Position numbers and translations under genes: made by a program | Assembly (NCBI GenBank): GCA_945833925.1 | Contig: CAMAFX010000003.1 | Span: 18,012-82,011 of the forward strand | From: an uncultured Prevotellaceae bacterium | GTDB taxonomy: Bacteria; Bacteroidota; Bacteroidia; Bacteroidales; Bacteroidaceae | DNA: 64,000 nucleotides | Direction of reading: 5' to 3' | In this document: piece after piece, positions 19,630 to 29,922 of the stretch | How positions within the stretch are numbered: position 1 is the first letter of the stretch | Layout of the letters: the number at the start of each line of letters is the position of its first letter | Notes under the pieces: model-generated | Told to the model about the DNA's origin: nothing | What the model saw: the letters and a program-made list of their open reading frames with translations, nothing else | Database searches by the model: none

Positions 19630-20502
19630 TCAGAGAACCTCGATGGTATAGGCTGTTGTCCACATCTTGCCGTTGGTGTGCTGAATGTGCTGGCGCTCGG
19701 CAAACTCGCCGTTGTAGCCTGGGACGTCGCAGATGCCGCACCATGGTTCGATGCAGACGAAGGGGCAGCAACCATGCTTGGGCGACCACAGTGCAAGTAC
19801 GGGCATGTCGTGGGTCACGGCAACGATGGGCTTGCGGTTCTTGTCGAGCAGTGTCACCTTCTTGTTCATACCTCGTATGTCCAGCAAGGTGTCGCAGGCG
19901 AAGGTGTCGTTCTTCAGTGGCAGAATGTTTCCCTCCTCAAGTGCTATGGTTGTCTGCTCGGGGTGCAGGAAGCCGTCGGGTAGCACGCTGTTGCTTACGA
20001 TGTCGGCAGTGTCGAACTGCAGGTAGCCGTGCACCTCGTCGTCAGGATTGAAGTCGGGCAGTTCAAAGGCAGGGTGTGCGCCCATCATGAAGGGGAGGTT
20101 CAGCGAACTCTCTACCTCCCATGTTACCTTGACGGTCTTCTCGTCGGTAATGTCGAACCTCTGTCTCACTGCAAATGGGAAGGGGTAGTGTTTGCCCGAC
20201 TCCTCGCTGTTGCATAGCTCAAGGGTTGCCGACGAACCGTATCCACCCGATGCCAGATGCCATGGCAACCTCTGGCCGAATCCATGCTTGGGCATGGGGT
20301 ATGTCTTGCCTTCTACGACAATCCTCTGTTCCCAACTGTTGCCGATGGTGGGAAAGAGTATAGGGTCGTGCTTTCCCCAGTAGGCAGGGTCGCCGTGCCA
20401 CAGCACGTTGCGTTCGCGTCCTATCATCTCTGGTTCTGCATTCTCTACGTCGATGCACATTCTCAGTGCGCCTGTCTTGTCGGCTATTTCAATCTTTGCC
20501 AT
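19630..20502 (-). CDS. Aldose 1-epimerase family protein (GalM/LacX-like)
   Basis: RNVLWHGDPAYWGKHDPILFPTIG, PKHGFGQRLPW, WCGICDVPGYNGEF. Confidence 0.85.
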   Translation of the reverse strand: MAKIEIADKTGALRMCIDVENAEPEMIGRERNVLWHGDPAYWGKHDPILFPTIGNSWEQRIVVEGKTYPMPKHGFGQRLPWHLASGGYGSSATLELCNSEESGKHYPFPFAVRQRFDITDEKTVKVTWEVESSLNLPFMMGAHPAFELPDFNPDDEVHGYLQFDTADIVSNSVLPDGFLHPEQTTIALEEGNILPLKNDTFACDTLLDIRGMNKKVTLLDKNRKPIVAVTHDMPVLALWSPKHGCCPFVCIEPWCGICDVPGYNGEFAERQHIQHTNGKMWTTAYTIEVL

Positions 20503-20619
20503 ATTGTTTGCATGTTTTGTTGTTGTACGGCAAAGTTAAGTCATAAGTTTTTTTGCGCCAAATAAATGGTTGAGAATTTGGCGAATTATCTCAAAAGGTT
20601 TACTTTTGCAAAAAGAATT

Positions 20620-20871
20620 ATGATAGACAAGGGCGTAATAGAGACTGCATATTGCTTCTTTCACCAGAAGCAGAGAGTATACCAGTACAGCACCATGGAC
20701 TGGCAGAAGGATGACATAGAGTATGCCATCGAGGATTATGTCAGCACGATGAACGGGGAACTGTACGAACTGTTGTCGGGAGGCCGCCCCGATTTTCTGC
20801 GCAATCACACCACCTTTGCTGCCGACATAGTATCGGCACTGGAGATGCTCGACAGCATGATGGAAGGGTAG
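20620..20871 (+). CDS. Small hypothetical protein
   Basis: 83 aa MIDKGVIETAYCFFHQKQRVYQYSTMDWQKDDIEYAIEDYVSTM...; TACTTTTG promoter-like element just upstream. Confidence 0.65.
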   Translation: MIDKGVIETAYCFFHQKQRVYQYSTMDWQKDDIEYAIEDYVSTMNGELYELLSGGRPDFLRNHTTFAADIVSALEMLDSMMEG

Positions 20872-20880
20872 GCGATGAGG

Positions 20881-22608
20881 CTACCTCACAACTATCTCGT
20901 CTGTGAAAATCCAGCCTCCGCGCTTGCCTGACAGGGCTTGTATGCGCACATATCGTGCCTTTGTCGCACCTTTCTTGCCCGCTTTTCTTCCTGTCTTTCT
21001 CTTCGTTGCGGTGTTGCCTGCCTTCCACCCCATGGTCTCGTAGGCTGTGCTCACTGTGCTTTGCCCTGGCGTGTCGTGATGGAGCAGGGTGTAGTTCTCG
21101 CCGTCCGTACTCGTGTAGATGTTTATTTCTTCGGGCAGGAAGATCTCCGGTCCTATGCTTTGCAGGAAGTCTGCCTCTATGCTTTTTATCCTTTCCGTTT
21201 GCTCCAGATCGATGATAACGTCAAGTCTGCCGCGCGAGATGAAGCCCTGCCAGCGTCCGTCGTTGTTTGCCCATCCGCCTCGCAGTCCGTCGGTCAGTGC
21301 CGTGCTTCCGCCTGCCGAATAGTATTCGTTGTAGGGTGCGTTGTATGTCACCTTCTTGCCGGTCGACAGACATCGCACAGGCGAGTCGTGCTCTTGCCGT
21401 TCGCCAACCTCGCTTTCCAGCGGGAATGGAGTGATGTCGTGCTGGCGCAACCAGTTGAGTGCCTCGATGACCTTTCCTTTGTCCTTTGGCGTGTAGTCGT
21501 TGTCGTCCGCCCATGCCGACACTGCCAGTGCTCTGGGCCACAGCATGCGTTCGGCATGTCTGTCGTTGGGCACGTACTCGGTCCATAGGTTTACCTGCAT
21601 GCCGAGCAAGAGGCTGTCGGTCATCCTTTTCTTCACGTCGCGCGCGTATGCCCATATATTGTCAAGAGGTATGTATCCGCCTATTGCCTCGGGTTCGGTA
21701 AGCGGACAATCCTGGTAGGTGTCCACATAGCAGTGCTTTCCGGGGCAGAGTATGACCTCGTGCCCCTGTGCCATTGCCCTGGCTGCCGTGCTCTCGTCGC
21801 GCCACACCATGATGATGGGCTTGATGGCTGAGGTGTCGAGTGCAGTCGGTGGCAGAGCCTCGTCCCACAGAATGACCTTCCTTCCTGCCTTGTCAGCCAT
21901 CTCTGTCAACCTCTGGCTGGCATACTGCTGCAGTCGTTGACGCGAATCTCTGGCAGAGGGGGCAATGCCAAGTTCCTTCATTTTGGCAAGGCAACGCTCG
22001 CATGTTAGCCAGCGAGTGCCTCCTGCCTCGTCGCCTCCTAAGTGTATGTAAGGTGATGTGAAGATGCCGTTCAGTTCGGACAGAACATCGTTCATGAACG
22101 AGTACGATGCCTCGCTGCCCAGACAGAAGTCGGCACATTCGTAGGGCTTGCCTGTGCATCCTGTCTCCGGATATGCGGCGGTAACCTCCTCGCTGTGTGC
22201 CGGAAACTCTATTTCGGGAACTATCTGCACGCCGCGACTGTCGGCATACGCCACCAGACGTCGCATCTCCTCCTGTGTGTAGTAGCCGCCGAATGCCGTG
22301 TCGCTCTTCTCCTCGCTGTACAGTCGCCTGCCATCGTTCCACCATGTCTTCCACGACGCGTCGGTGCGCCATGCCGCCATGCTGGTCAGTCGTGGTCTGC
22401 TCTTTATCTCCAGGCGCCACCCTGCGGCATCGGTGAGGTGCAGGTGCAGGCGGTTTATGCCGAAGTGGCTCATGGCATCGACCTGACGGTAGAGAAACTC
22501 CATCGGCATGAAGTGGCGGCTTACGTCAATCATGATTCCGCTCCAGCGCTCTGCGCTGAAAGTCGTTGCCATTAGCAAGGAAAGTATGAGTGTGAGTATG
22601 CGTTTCAT
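20881..22608 (-). CDS. Secreted beta-N-acetylhexosaminidase (GH20) with C-terminal F5/8-type carbohydrate-binding domain
   Basis: IMIDVSRHFMPMEFLYRQVDAMSHFGINRLHLHLTDAAGWRLEIK, YIHLGGDEA catalytic DE pair. Confidence 0.93.
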   Translation of the reverse strand: MKRILTLILSLLMATTFSAERWSGIMIDVSRHFMPMEFLYRQVDAMSHFGINRLHLHLTDAAGWRLEIKSRPRLTSMAAWRTDASWKTWWNDGRRLYSEEKSDTAFGGYYTQEEMRRLVAYADSRGVQIVPEIEFPAHSEEVTAAYPETGCTGKPYECADFCLGSEASYSFMNDVLSELNGIFTSPYIHLGGDEAGGTRWLTCERCLAKMKELGIAPSARDSRQRLQQYASQRLTEMADKAGRKVILWDEALPPTALDTSAIKPIIMVWRDESTAARAMAQGHEVILCPGKHCYVDTYQDCPLTEPEAIGGYIPLDNIWAYARDVKKRMTDSLLLGMQVNLWTEYVPNDRHAERMLWPRALAVSAWADDNDYTPKDKGKVIEALNWLRQHDITPFPLESEVGERQEHDSPVRCLSTGKKVTYNAPYNEYYSAGGSTALTDGLRGGWANNDGRWQGFISRGRLDVIIDLEQTERIKSIEADFLQSIGPEIFLPEEINIYTSTDGENYTLLHHDTPGQSTVSTAYETMGWKAGNTATKRKTGRKAGKKGATKARYVRIQALSGKRGGWIFTDEIVVR

Positions 22609-22626
22609 TACGTTTCGGTTTGGTGT

Positions 22627-22656
22627 AAAAAAAAGAAGGTTGTCATCACGACAACC
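22627..22656 (-). terminator. Intrinsic terminator in the 5' leader of the GH20 gene
   Basis: Reverse strand GGTTGTC-GTGAT-GACAACC-TTCTTTTTTTT. Confidence 0.85.
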
Positions 22657-22685
22657 AATCTTTCGTTAACCTTAAATCTAATACC
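22644..22685 (-). CDS. Putative 13-aa leader peptide MVLDLRLTKDWLS
   Basis: ATG GTA TTA GAT TTA AGG TTA ACG AAA GAT TGG TTG TCG TGA on the reverse strand; the last codons lie in the 5' arm of the terminator. Confidence 0.5.
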
Positions 22686-22700
22686 ATGAAAAACACGATG

Positions 22701-22730
22701 CAAAGGTACGGCTTTCCTGCAAATCTGCAA
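22701..22730 (-). promoter_or_regulatory. Promoter for the GH20 leader transcript (TTG / 19 nt / TACCTTTG)
   Basis: Reverse-strand -7 TACCTTTG (22708-22701) and -33 TTG (22730-22728). Confidence 0.75.
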
Positions 22731-22793
22731 GCATCTGTGTCTAATAGTATCAGAAAGTATCTTTTTTATTGATGTATATCAATTGGTTGCGAC

Positions 22794-24179
22794 TCACTTC
22801 AGTCCTATCTTGGCGAGTATGCTGCCAGATGGCTTTCGGAAGAGTGAATCAATCTTCTTGATAAGTTGCGAGCGGCAGAACACCACCACACTGTCGCCGG
22901 GCTGTATCTGCGTGTTACCGTTGATGGGCATGCCGACGTCGTTTCGGATAAGTCCGCCGAAGGTGATTCCCTCGGGCAACTTGATGTCGCGGATGAGGTG
23001 TTTGGTGATGGGTGAGTCGTCGGCTGCGATGAACTCGGCAACGTCGGCGTTGGCAATGTTCAGGCACTTCACGTTCGACACATCGGCGTCGAGCATCATC
23101 TGGTAGATGTGGCTTGCGGCGATGGTCTTCTTGTTGATGATGGTGCCTATGTCGAGTTTCTCAGCCATGTCTATGTAGTCCATGTTCTCGCACAGAGCCA
23201 CGGTCTTGCGCACGCCCATTCGCTTGGCAGCCAGGCACGCCAGGATGTTGGTCTCCGTTTCGGGTGTCAGTGCACAGAATGCCTGAGTGTCCTTGATGCC
23301 CTCGTCGAGTAGCAGGTTAGTGTCGCGTCCGTCGCCCTGAATCACCATTATCTCGTCGTCCAGCAGGTCGTTCAGGCGGTTGCATCTCACCTCGCTCTGC
23401 TCTATGATTCGCATGGACATGTAGTCGGGCTTCATCTGCGCCACGTGGATGCAGGTATGTCCGCCGCCCATTATCAGCACGTTCTTGACGTCTGCATAGT
23501 CCTCCTTGCCCACTATCTCGCGTATGTAGGGGATGTACTTGCGCGTGGTCATAAAGTATACGATGTCGCCAAGTTGCAACTCGTGTCTACCGTTGGGGAT
23601 GAGGGTCTCGCTGCCTCGCTTTATGGCTACCACATGGTAGGGGCTGTCGGGTGGACAAAGCGTGGCAAGCGGAGTGTTCAGTATCTTTGCGCTCTCTCTC
23701 AGTTTGATGCCAAGCATGACGAGGGCGCCTCCGTGAAACTCCCAGTACTGGCGTGCCCACGAGCGTTTCAGACCATTCATGATCTCCTCGGCTGCCAACT
23801 GTTCGGGGTAGATGAGCGAGTCGATGCCCATCTGTCGGAAGAAGTCCAGATGTGCCTTCTGCATGTACTCCGAGTTGTCCACACGTGCCACGGTCTTCTT
23901 AGCGCCCAGTGCGTGGGCAAGCATGCAGCAGGTGATGTTTCTTGCTTCGTCGGGCGTGACGGCAATGAAGAGGTCGGAGTGCTGAACGCCTGCTTCCTTC
24001 ATTCCCATGATGCTCGTCGTGGGCACGTTGAGTGTCAGCAGGTCATAGTTGCCTGCCTGCGATAGTGCCTCGGTCTTCTCGGGGTTCTCGTCGATGACGA
24101 TGATGTCCTGGTTTTCGTTTGAGAGCAGTTTTGCCAGGTGTGTGCCTACGGCTCCGGCTCCAGCTATTACTATCTTCAT
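22794..24179 (-). CDS. trkA: Trk system potassium uptake protein TrkA
   Basis: Two Rossmann/RCK modules: MKIVIAGAGAVGTHLAKLL and VKNVLIMGGGHTCIHVAQ. Confidence 0.93.
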   Translation of the reverse strand: MKIVIAGAGAVGTHLAKLLSNENQDIIVIDENPEKTEALSQAGNYDLLTLNVPTTSIMGMKEAGVQHSDLFIAVTPDEARNITCCMLAHALGAKKTVARVDNSEYMQKAHLDFFRQMGIDSLIYPEQLAAEEIMNGLKRSWARQYWEFHGGALVMLGIKLRESAKILNTPLATLCPPDSPYHVVAIKRGSETLIPNGRHELQLGDIVYFMTTRKYIPYIREIVGKEDYADVKNVLIMGGGHTCIHVAQMKPDYMSMRIIEQSEVRCNRLNDLLDDEIMVIQGDGRDTNLLLDEGIKDTQAFCALTPETETNILACLAAKRMGVRKTVALCENMDYIDMAEKLDIGTIINKKTIAASHIYQMMLDADVSNVKCLNIANADVAEFIAADDSPITKHLIRDIKLPEGITFGGLIRNDVGMPINGNTQIQPGDSVVVFCRSQLIKKIDSLFRKPSGSILAKIGLK

Positions 24180-24228
24180 AGAAATATTTTGTTCTTAAGT
24201 AGTTGGGTGCGCCCAGTCCTGTGGCTTG

Positions 24229-26148
24229 TCAGGCTTGGGTCATTCCTTCGAGAGTGTCGATTATAGATGCCTCGTCGATGCCGGCAAGATGCTGCAGTTC
24301 AGCCACAGTGCCGTGCTCGATGAAGTGGTCGGGCAGTCCCAGGCGCTTGATGCGTGGGTTGAATCCGTGCTCGTTCATATATTCCATGACGGCTGTGCCA
24401 AGTCCGCCGTTGCGTACTCCGTCCTCCAGTGTCACCACGTTGGCGAAGTTGCGTCCCACCTCGTCCAGGATATCCTCGTCGATGGGCTTCAGGAAACGCA
24501 TGTCGTAGTGTGCCACACTCAGTTGTCTGCCCTGTTCGGCAGCCTTGCGCTCGAATGTCTCGATGGCGCGCTGTGCCGTGTTGCCAAGCGGACCGATGCT
24601 GAGAAGTGCCACGTTCTGTCCGTCCTTCAGTTTTCTGCCTTTTCCGATAGGTACCTCGTGCATGGGACATTCCCAGTCGGTGTGCTCGCCGTTGCCGCGA
24701 GGGTAGCGAATGACGAACGGCCCCTTGTCGGGCAACTGTGCGGTGTACATCAGGTGACGCAGTTCGTGCTCGTCCATAGGCGAGGAGATGGTGATGTTGG
24801 GTATGGGGCGCAGTGCTGCCATGTCGAACGCACCATGGTGCGTGGCTCCGTCTTCGCCTACCAGTCCGGCGCGGTCGAAGCAGAACACTACGTCCAGTCC
24901 TTCTATGGCTACGTCATGGATTATGTTGTCGTACGAACGCTGTGCAAAGGCAGAGTATATGTTACAGAAGGGCAGCATGCCGTCGGTTGCCAGTCCGGCA
25001 GAGAACGTCACGGCGTGCCCCTCGGCAATGCCGACGTCGAAGGTGCGGTCGGGCATCTCGTTCATCATTATGTTGAGCGAGCAGCCTGTTGGCATGGCTG
25101 GCGTTATGCCGACTATCCTGGGGTTCTGCCTTGCCAATTCCACGATGGTGTGTCCGAACACATCCTGATATCGGGGAGGCTGGTTGGTGTTGTCGCTCTT
25201 TATGCGTTCGCCCGTTTCCGGATTGAAGCGTCCGGGTGCGTGCCATTCGGTGGCGTTCTTCTCGGCAGGCTCGTATCCCTTGCCTTTGCGTGTATGCAGA
25301 TGCAGCAGTTTCGGACCTCGCATGTCCTTGATGTTGCGCAGCGTGTTGACCAGTTCTATGACATCGTGGCCGTCTCGCGGTCCGAAGTAGCGTATGTTCA
25401 TGCCTTCGAATATGTTCTGCTGGTTGTTGAGCAGTGCCTTCATGGCGTTGTTGAAGGTAATGATTCGCTTCTTTCTGTCGTCGCTGAGCCATCCCCACTG
25501 CATCAGTCTCTGGGCTGCGCGGTTGCGCAGGTTGTTGTACGTACTGCCCGTGTGCAGATGGTGCAGGTACTCCTTCATTCCACCCACGCTGTGGTCTATG
25601 CTCATGTTGTTGTCGTTAAGGATGATGAGCATGTCGTTGGGCGTGCCGGCGGCGTTGTTCAGTCCCTCGAAGGCAAGTCCGCCCGTCATGGAACCGTCGC
25701 CAATGACTGCTATGACCTTGCGGTTGGATTTCTCCAGTCGCGATGCCACAGCCATGCCCAGAGCAGCCGAGATGCTGTTGCTGGCGTGCCCGCAGGTGAA
25801 GGTGTCGTATTCGCTCTCGCTGGGAGAGGGGAAGGGGTGCAGTCCGCCCAGTTTGCGGTTGGTGCAGAACCTCTCGCGCCTGTCGGTGAGTAGTTTGTGT
25901 GCGTATGCCTGATGTCCTACATCCCAGACAATACGGTCCTCGGGTGTGCTGAACACGTAGTGCAGTGCCACGGTGATCTCGATGACACCCAGCGAGGAGG
26001 CAAAGTGCCCTGGGTTTATGCTCAACTCCTGGATGAGGCATTCACGCAGTTCCTGACACACCTGTGGCAACTTCTCGATGGGAAGTCGGCGCAGGTCGGC
26101 TGGTGTGTGAATGCTGTCGAGCAGGTTTGTAGATGAATGGTTTGACAT
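24229..26148 (-). CDS. dxs: 1-deoxy-D-xylulose-5-phosphate synthase
   Basis: [35 protein letters not shown]; start set at [13 protein letters not shown]. Confidence 0.95.
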   Translation of the reverse strand: MSNHSSTNLLDSIHTPADLRRLPIEKLPQVCQELRECLIQELSINPGHFASSLGVIEITVALHYVFSTPEDRIVWDVGHQAYAHKLLTDRRERFCTNRKLGGLHPFPSPSESEYDTFTCGHASNSISAALGMAVASRLEKSNRKVIAVIGDGSMTGGLAFEGLNNAAGTPNDMLIILNDNNMSIDHSVGGMKEYLHHLHTGSTYNNLRNRAAQRLMQWGWLSDDRKKRIITFNNAMKALLNNQQNIFEGMNIRYFGPRDGHDVIELVNTLRNIKDMRGPKLLHLHTRKGKGYEPAEKNATEWHAPGRFNPETGERIKSDNTNQPPRYQDVFGHTIVELARQNPRIVGITPAMPTGCSLNIMMNEMPDRTFDVGIAEGHAVTFSAGLATDGMLPFCNIYSAFAQRSYDNIIHDVAIEGLDVVFCFDRAGLVGEDGATHHGAFDMAALRPIPNITISSPMDEHELRHLMYTAQLPDKGPFVIRYPRGNGEHTDWECPMHEVPIGKGRKLKDGQNVALLSIGPLGNTAQRAIETFERKAAEQGRQLSVAHYDMRFLKPIDEDILDEVGRNFANVVTLEDGVRNGGLGTAVMEYMNEHGFNPRIKRLGLPDHFIEHGTVAELQHLAGIDEASIIDTLEGMTQA

Positions 26149-26315
26149 TTTAAATAATGTAATATTTCTGCAAAGATACAAAAATAAATGGAGAATGTCG
26201 GTGCTTGGTGTTAAGAATTTGTTTAAATCGATACGCGCTATCGACATTTTTGTGTAAATTTGCAGTAAGAAAAGGGAAAGCCATTTCATTTTCCCTTGAA
26301 TGGAAACAGATAACT

Positions 26316-27146
26316 ATGACCGTAGAATCCGAGAATATAAAGCATTCTGTGGTAGAGACATTGCCACTGCTGCGCCCCATAGAGAGGGGCGACAGTCTCG
26401 TCATGCTGGGCTCGTGCTTTGCTCAGTATATGGGCGAACGCATGGCTGCCGACGGTTTCGAGGTGATGGTCAATCCGTTGGGAACGCTGTTCAATCCCTT
26501 CAGCATCGCCGCCACGGTCAGGACAGCCCTTGACGAGGATGCGCACTTCCCATTGTTCGCAGCCGACGGCGAGTGGCGATGCTGGTTGGCTAACACGCGT
26601 TTCAGGGCGTCTACACCCGAAGAACTTGCCGGAATACTGAAGGAGAGATATTCCGCTCTGCGCGACGCCCTGCTCACGGCTCGGCATCTGGTGCTGACGC
26701 TGGGCACCAACGTGTGCTACAGGACAGACTATGCTGACCCTTCAGCCGGTGGCAGTGTGAGCGACATCGTCGTGACCAACTGCCAGCGCCAGCCCGACCG
26801 CCTCTTCCGTGAGTGGCGAGCAAGCCTTGGCGAGGTGACGGATGAACTGCAGGGTATGCTGAACATACTCTTGAAGAGGAATCCATCACTGCAGGTTATC
26901 CTTACGGTCAGTCCCTACCGCTATCACAAGTACGGCTATCATGGAAGCCAGCTCTCCAAGGCAACGCTGCTTCTGGCAGAGGAGCAACTCGTAAGGCTCT
27001 TTCCGTGTAACTGCTGTTATTTTCCTGCGTACGAGATACTGCTCGACGAACTGCGTGACTATCGTTTCTATGCGCCCGACGGACATCACCCGGGCGATGA
27101 GGCGGTGGATGTGATATGGGAGCGTTTCAGTAAGCAGATAAAGTAA
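26316..27146 (+). CDS. GSCFA domain-containing protein
   Basis: VMLGSCFAQYMGERMAADGFEVMVNPLGTLFNPFSIA. Confidence 0.9.
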   Translation: MTVESENIKHSVVETLPLLRPIERGDSLVMLGSCFAQYMGERMAADGFEVMVNPLGTLFNPFSIAATVRTALDEDAHFPLFAADGEWRCWLANTRFRASTPEELAGILKERYSALRDALLTARHLVLTLGTNVCYRTDYADPSAGGSVSDIVVTNCQRQPDRLFREWRASLGEVTDELQGMLNILLKRNPSLQVILTVSPYRYHKYGYHGSQLSKATLLLAEEQLVRLFPCNCCYFPAYEILLDELRDYRFYAPDGHHPGDEAVDVIWERFSKQIK

Positions 27147-27174
27147 GAAAAAGAAACTCACCAAACACAAGAAT

Positions 27175-29637
27175 ATGTACACAACATCTCATATATCAAC
27201 ACTGATAGGCGCTCACCAGATGGGTGACGCTGAGATAGAAATTAAATGGCTCCTTACGGATAGCCGTAGTCTTTGCTTTCCCGAGGAGACCCTGTTTTTT
27301 GCCATCAAGACAGTGCGTGGCAACGGACACCGCTACATACCGTCGCTCTACAGACGTGGAGTGAGGGCTTTCGTAGTAAGCGAGAAACCAGAGATTCCTT
27401 ATCCTGACGCCACATACCTGATAGTGCCCGACACGCTGAGCGCACTGCAGCGGCTGGCAGAGCGTCACCGCGAGCGCTTCGATGTGCCGGTTATCGGGGT
27501 CACCGGCAGCAACGGCAAGACAACCGTCAAGGAATGGCTCTACCAGATGCTCTCGCCCGAGCGTGTCGTGACTCGCAGCCCCCGCAGTTACAACAGCCAG
27601 ATTGGCGTACCCTTGAGTGTATGGTCACTTGAAGAGCAGACTCAACTCGCCATCTTCGAGGCTGGCATCAGCGAGCCTGGCGAGATGGAGGCGCTTGCCG
27701 GCATCATACAGCCTACCATAGGTGTGTTCACCTGCCTTGGTGATGCGCATCAGGAGAACTTCTCTTCGTTGGAGCAGAAATGCATGGAGAAGCTGCAACT
27801 CTTCAAGGATTCGTCGGTTCTCTTTATGCCTGTCATGGATGCGTCTGCCGACAGTACTGCTAACACGCTTGAGGTGCAGAGTTCGGACTTCGTCAGACGC
27901 TGCGTGGAAAAGAGCGCGTTCAAGGGCGAACTGATAATGGTGGCGCCCGAGGACTTCGCCGGCATCTGCGGTGGCAGTGCCGAATCTCCACTGAACTGGA
28001 ATGGTAAGGACGGAGCATTGAGTGTCGACGCCATGCTTTGTGCTGCTGTATGCCGCTACCTGGGTATGCCCGACGATATCATAGCAGAGCGCCTCGGGCA
28101 ACTGCAGCCTGTGGCAATGCGACTGGAGGTGAAGGAGGGCAGGCATGGTTGTACGCTGATCAACGACAGTTACAACAGCGACCTGGGCAGTCTGGACATC
28201 GCCCTTGACTTTATGAGTCGACGCTCGGACACTAAGAATAGAAACCAAGTGCTTATACTAAGCGATATAGAACAAAGCGGCTATGATTCGGACACCCTCT
28301 ACAGGAGAGTGGCTGCCTTGGTGGCAGGTCGTGGCATAACGCGTTTCTTCGGAGTGGGAGAGTGTCTGTGCAATGCTGCAGCGCACTTTGCCATGGCAGG
28401 GGTGGAGCGTTACTTCTTCCCTACAACCGAGGCTCTGGTAGAGAGTAAGGCATTCCTGTCTCTTCGAGACGAGGTCGTTCTGATTAAGGGCGCACGTCGC
28501 TTCCATTTCGAGAACGTGACAGACCTGCTCGAGATGAAAGTTCACGAAACGATTCTCGAGGTTAACCTGAGTGCCGTGGTAGACAATCTGAATTATTATC
28601 GCTCGTTCATGAAACCAGACACCAAGATGGTTTGCATGATAAAGGCAAGCGGATATGGAGCAGGCAGCGTCGAACTGGCACGTACGCTGCAGGACAGCAG
28701 GGTTGACTACCTGGCTGTAGCAGTTGCTGACGAGGGTGTTGAGCTGCGTCGCGCCGGCATCACGGCTGGTGTCATCATCATGAATCCCGAGATGACGTCG
28801 TTCCGCACCCTGTTCCGTTACCGACTGGAACCAGAGGTGTACAGTTTCCGTCTGCTCGACGCGCTCATCAAGGAGGCAGAGCACGAGGGCATAACCGGTT
28901 TTCCTGTTCACATCAAGTTGGACACGGGTATGCACCGGCTCGGTTTCGACCCACTGAAGGATATGCCTCAACTGATAGACAGACTGAAGCACCAGAATGC
29001 AGTTATTCCACGTAGTGTGTTCTCGCACTTTGTGGGCAGCGACAGCGACGTCTTCGACGAGTTCTCGGCAATTCAGTACGATCGCTTCCTGAAGGGCAGC
29101 AGCGAGTTGCAGAGTGCCTTCTCACACCATATACTGCGCCACATGTGCAACAGCGCAGGTATCGAGCATTTCCCCGAGCGACAGATGGACATGGTTCGCC
29201 TTGGTCTGGGGCTCTACGGTATAAATCCTCGCAACAACGCTCTCATACACAATGTTTCTACGCTGCGCACCACCATACTGCAGATACACGACGTACCAGC
29301 CAGCGAGACGGTGGGCTACAGTCGACGTGGCAGACTGGAACGCGACAGCCGCATAGCAGCGCTTCCAATTGGGTATGCCGACGGTCTGGACCGCCTCTTA
29401 GGCAACGGACACGCCTACTGTCTTGTGAATGGCAAGAAGGCGCCTTACGTGGGAAATATATGTATGGATGTGTGTATGATAGATGTTACGGACATTGACT
29501 GCAGGGAGGGCGATTCGGCTATCATCTTCGGCAACGATCTGCCTGTCAGCACCCTTTCCGACGTCATTGGCACCATCCCCTACGAGATACTTACCGGTGT
29601 GTCACCACGCGTCAAGAGGGTTTACTACAAGGAGTAG
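27175..29637 (+). CDS. murF-alr: Bifunctional MurF / alanine racemase fusion
   Basis: N-term GVTGSNGKTTVKEWLYQML (Mur ligase); C-term MVCMIKASGYGAGSVELART (PLP-lysine region) and VGNICMDVCMIDVTD. Confidence 0.95.
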   Translation: MYTTSHISTLIGAHQMGDAEIEIKWLLTDSRSLCFPEETLFFAIKTVRGNGHRYIPSLYRRGVRAFVVSEKPEIPYPDATYLIVPDTLSALQRLAERHRERFDVPVIGVTGSNGKTTVKEWLYQMLSPERVVTRSPRSYNSQIGVPLSVWSLEEQTQLAIFEAGISEPGEMEALAGIIQPTIGVFTCLGDAHQENFSSLEQKCMEKLQLFKDSSVLFMPVMDASADSTANTLEVQSSDFVRRCVEKSAFKGELIMVAPEDFAGICGGSAESPLNWNGKDGALSVDAMLCAAVCRYLGMPDDIIAERLGQLQPVAMRLEVKEGRHGCTLINDSYNSDLGSLDIALDFMSRRSDTKNRNQVLILSDIEQSGYDSDTLYRRVAALVAGRGITRFFGVGECLCNAAAHFAMAGVERYFFPTTEALVESKAFLSLRDEVVLIKGARRFHFENVTDLLEMKVHETILEVNLSAVVDNLNYYRSFMKPDTKMVCMIKASGYGAGSVELARTLQDSRVDYLAVAVADEGVELRRAGITAGVIIMNPEMTSFRTLFRYRLEPEVYSFRLLDALIKEAEHEGITGFPVHIKLDTGMHRLGFDPLKDMPQLIDRLKHQNAVIPRSVFSHFVGSDSDVFDEFSAIQYDRFLKGSSELQSAFSHHILRHMCNSAGIEHFPERQMDMVRLGLGLYGINPRNNALIHNVSTLRTTILQIHDVPASETVGYSRRGRLERDSRIAALPIGYADGLDRLLGNGHAYCLVNGKKAPYVGNICMDVCMIDVTDIDCREGDSAIIFGNDLPVSTLSDVIGTIPYEILTGVSPRVKRVYYKE

Positions 29638-29678
29638 CGCAGTCTCTCCGTTTTTGTTCTGAAGCTGTGTTGTAGTTC

Positions 29679-29817
29679 TCGCAGCAGAAAATTTTTTTTC
29701 ACGTGGCAGAAAAAATTTTTCTACGCTACAGAAAAAAAATTTTTCTGCTGCGAGAAATTTTTTTCTTCACGATAAAAAAAGTTGCTGAATTTCCGTACGA
29801 ATTTTTTTTTTGGTGGT
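29679..29817 (+). repeat. A-tract/T-tract 22-bp period array with a long imperfect palindrome
   Basis: CAGAAAA at 29686, 29708, 29730 (22 bp apart), degenerate units after; 14-bp perfect inverted repeat CTCGCAGCAGAAAA / TTTTCTGCTGCGAG (29679-29692 / 29742-29755). Confidence 0.85.
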
Positions 29818-29922
29818 ATAATTGTAAATGTGGCTGCACGTGGATTTGTCAACTGTCGCCCGGTTGACAATGAAACGCCAGCGCGAGAAAAGAAATATTA
29901 TACCTATAAAACAAATTTTATC

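Noticed and set aside
24226-25893. 555-aa antisense ORF opposite dxs
   Set aside because: dxs on the other strand is unambiguous; this is a mirror-frame artefact with no recognisable motifs.
27175-29637. MurF-Alr fusion as a novelty
   Set aside because: This fusion is well known in Bacteroidetes.
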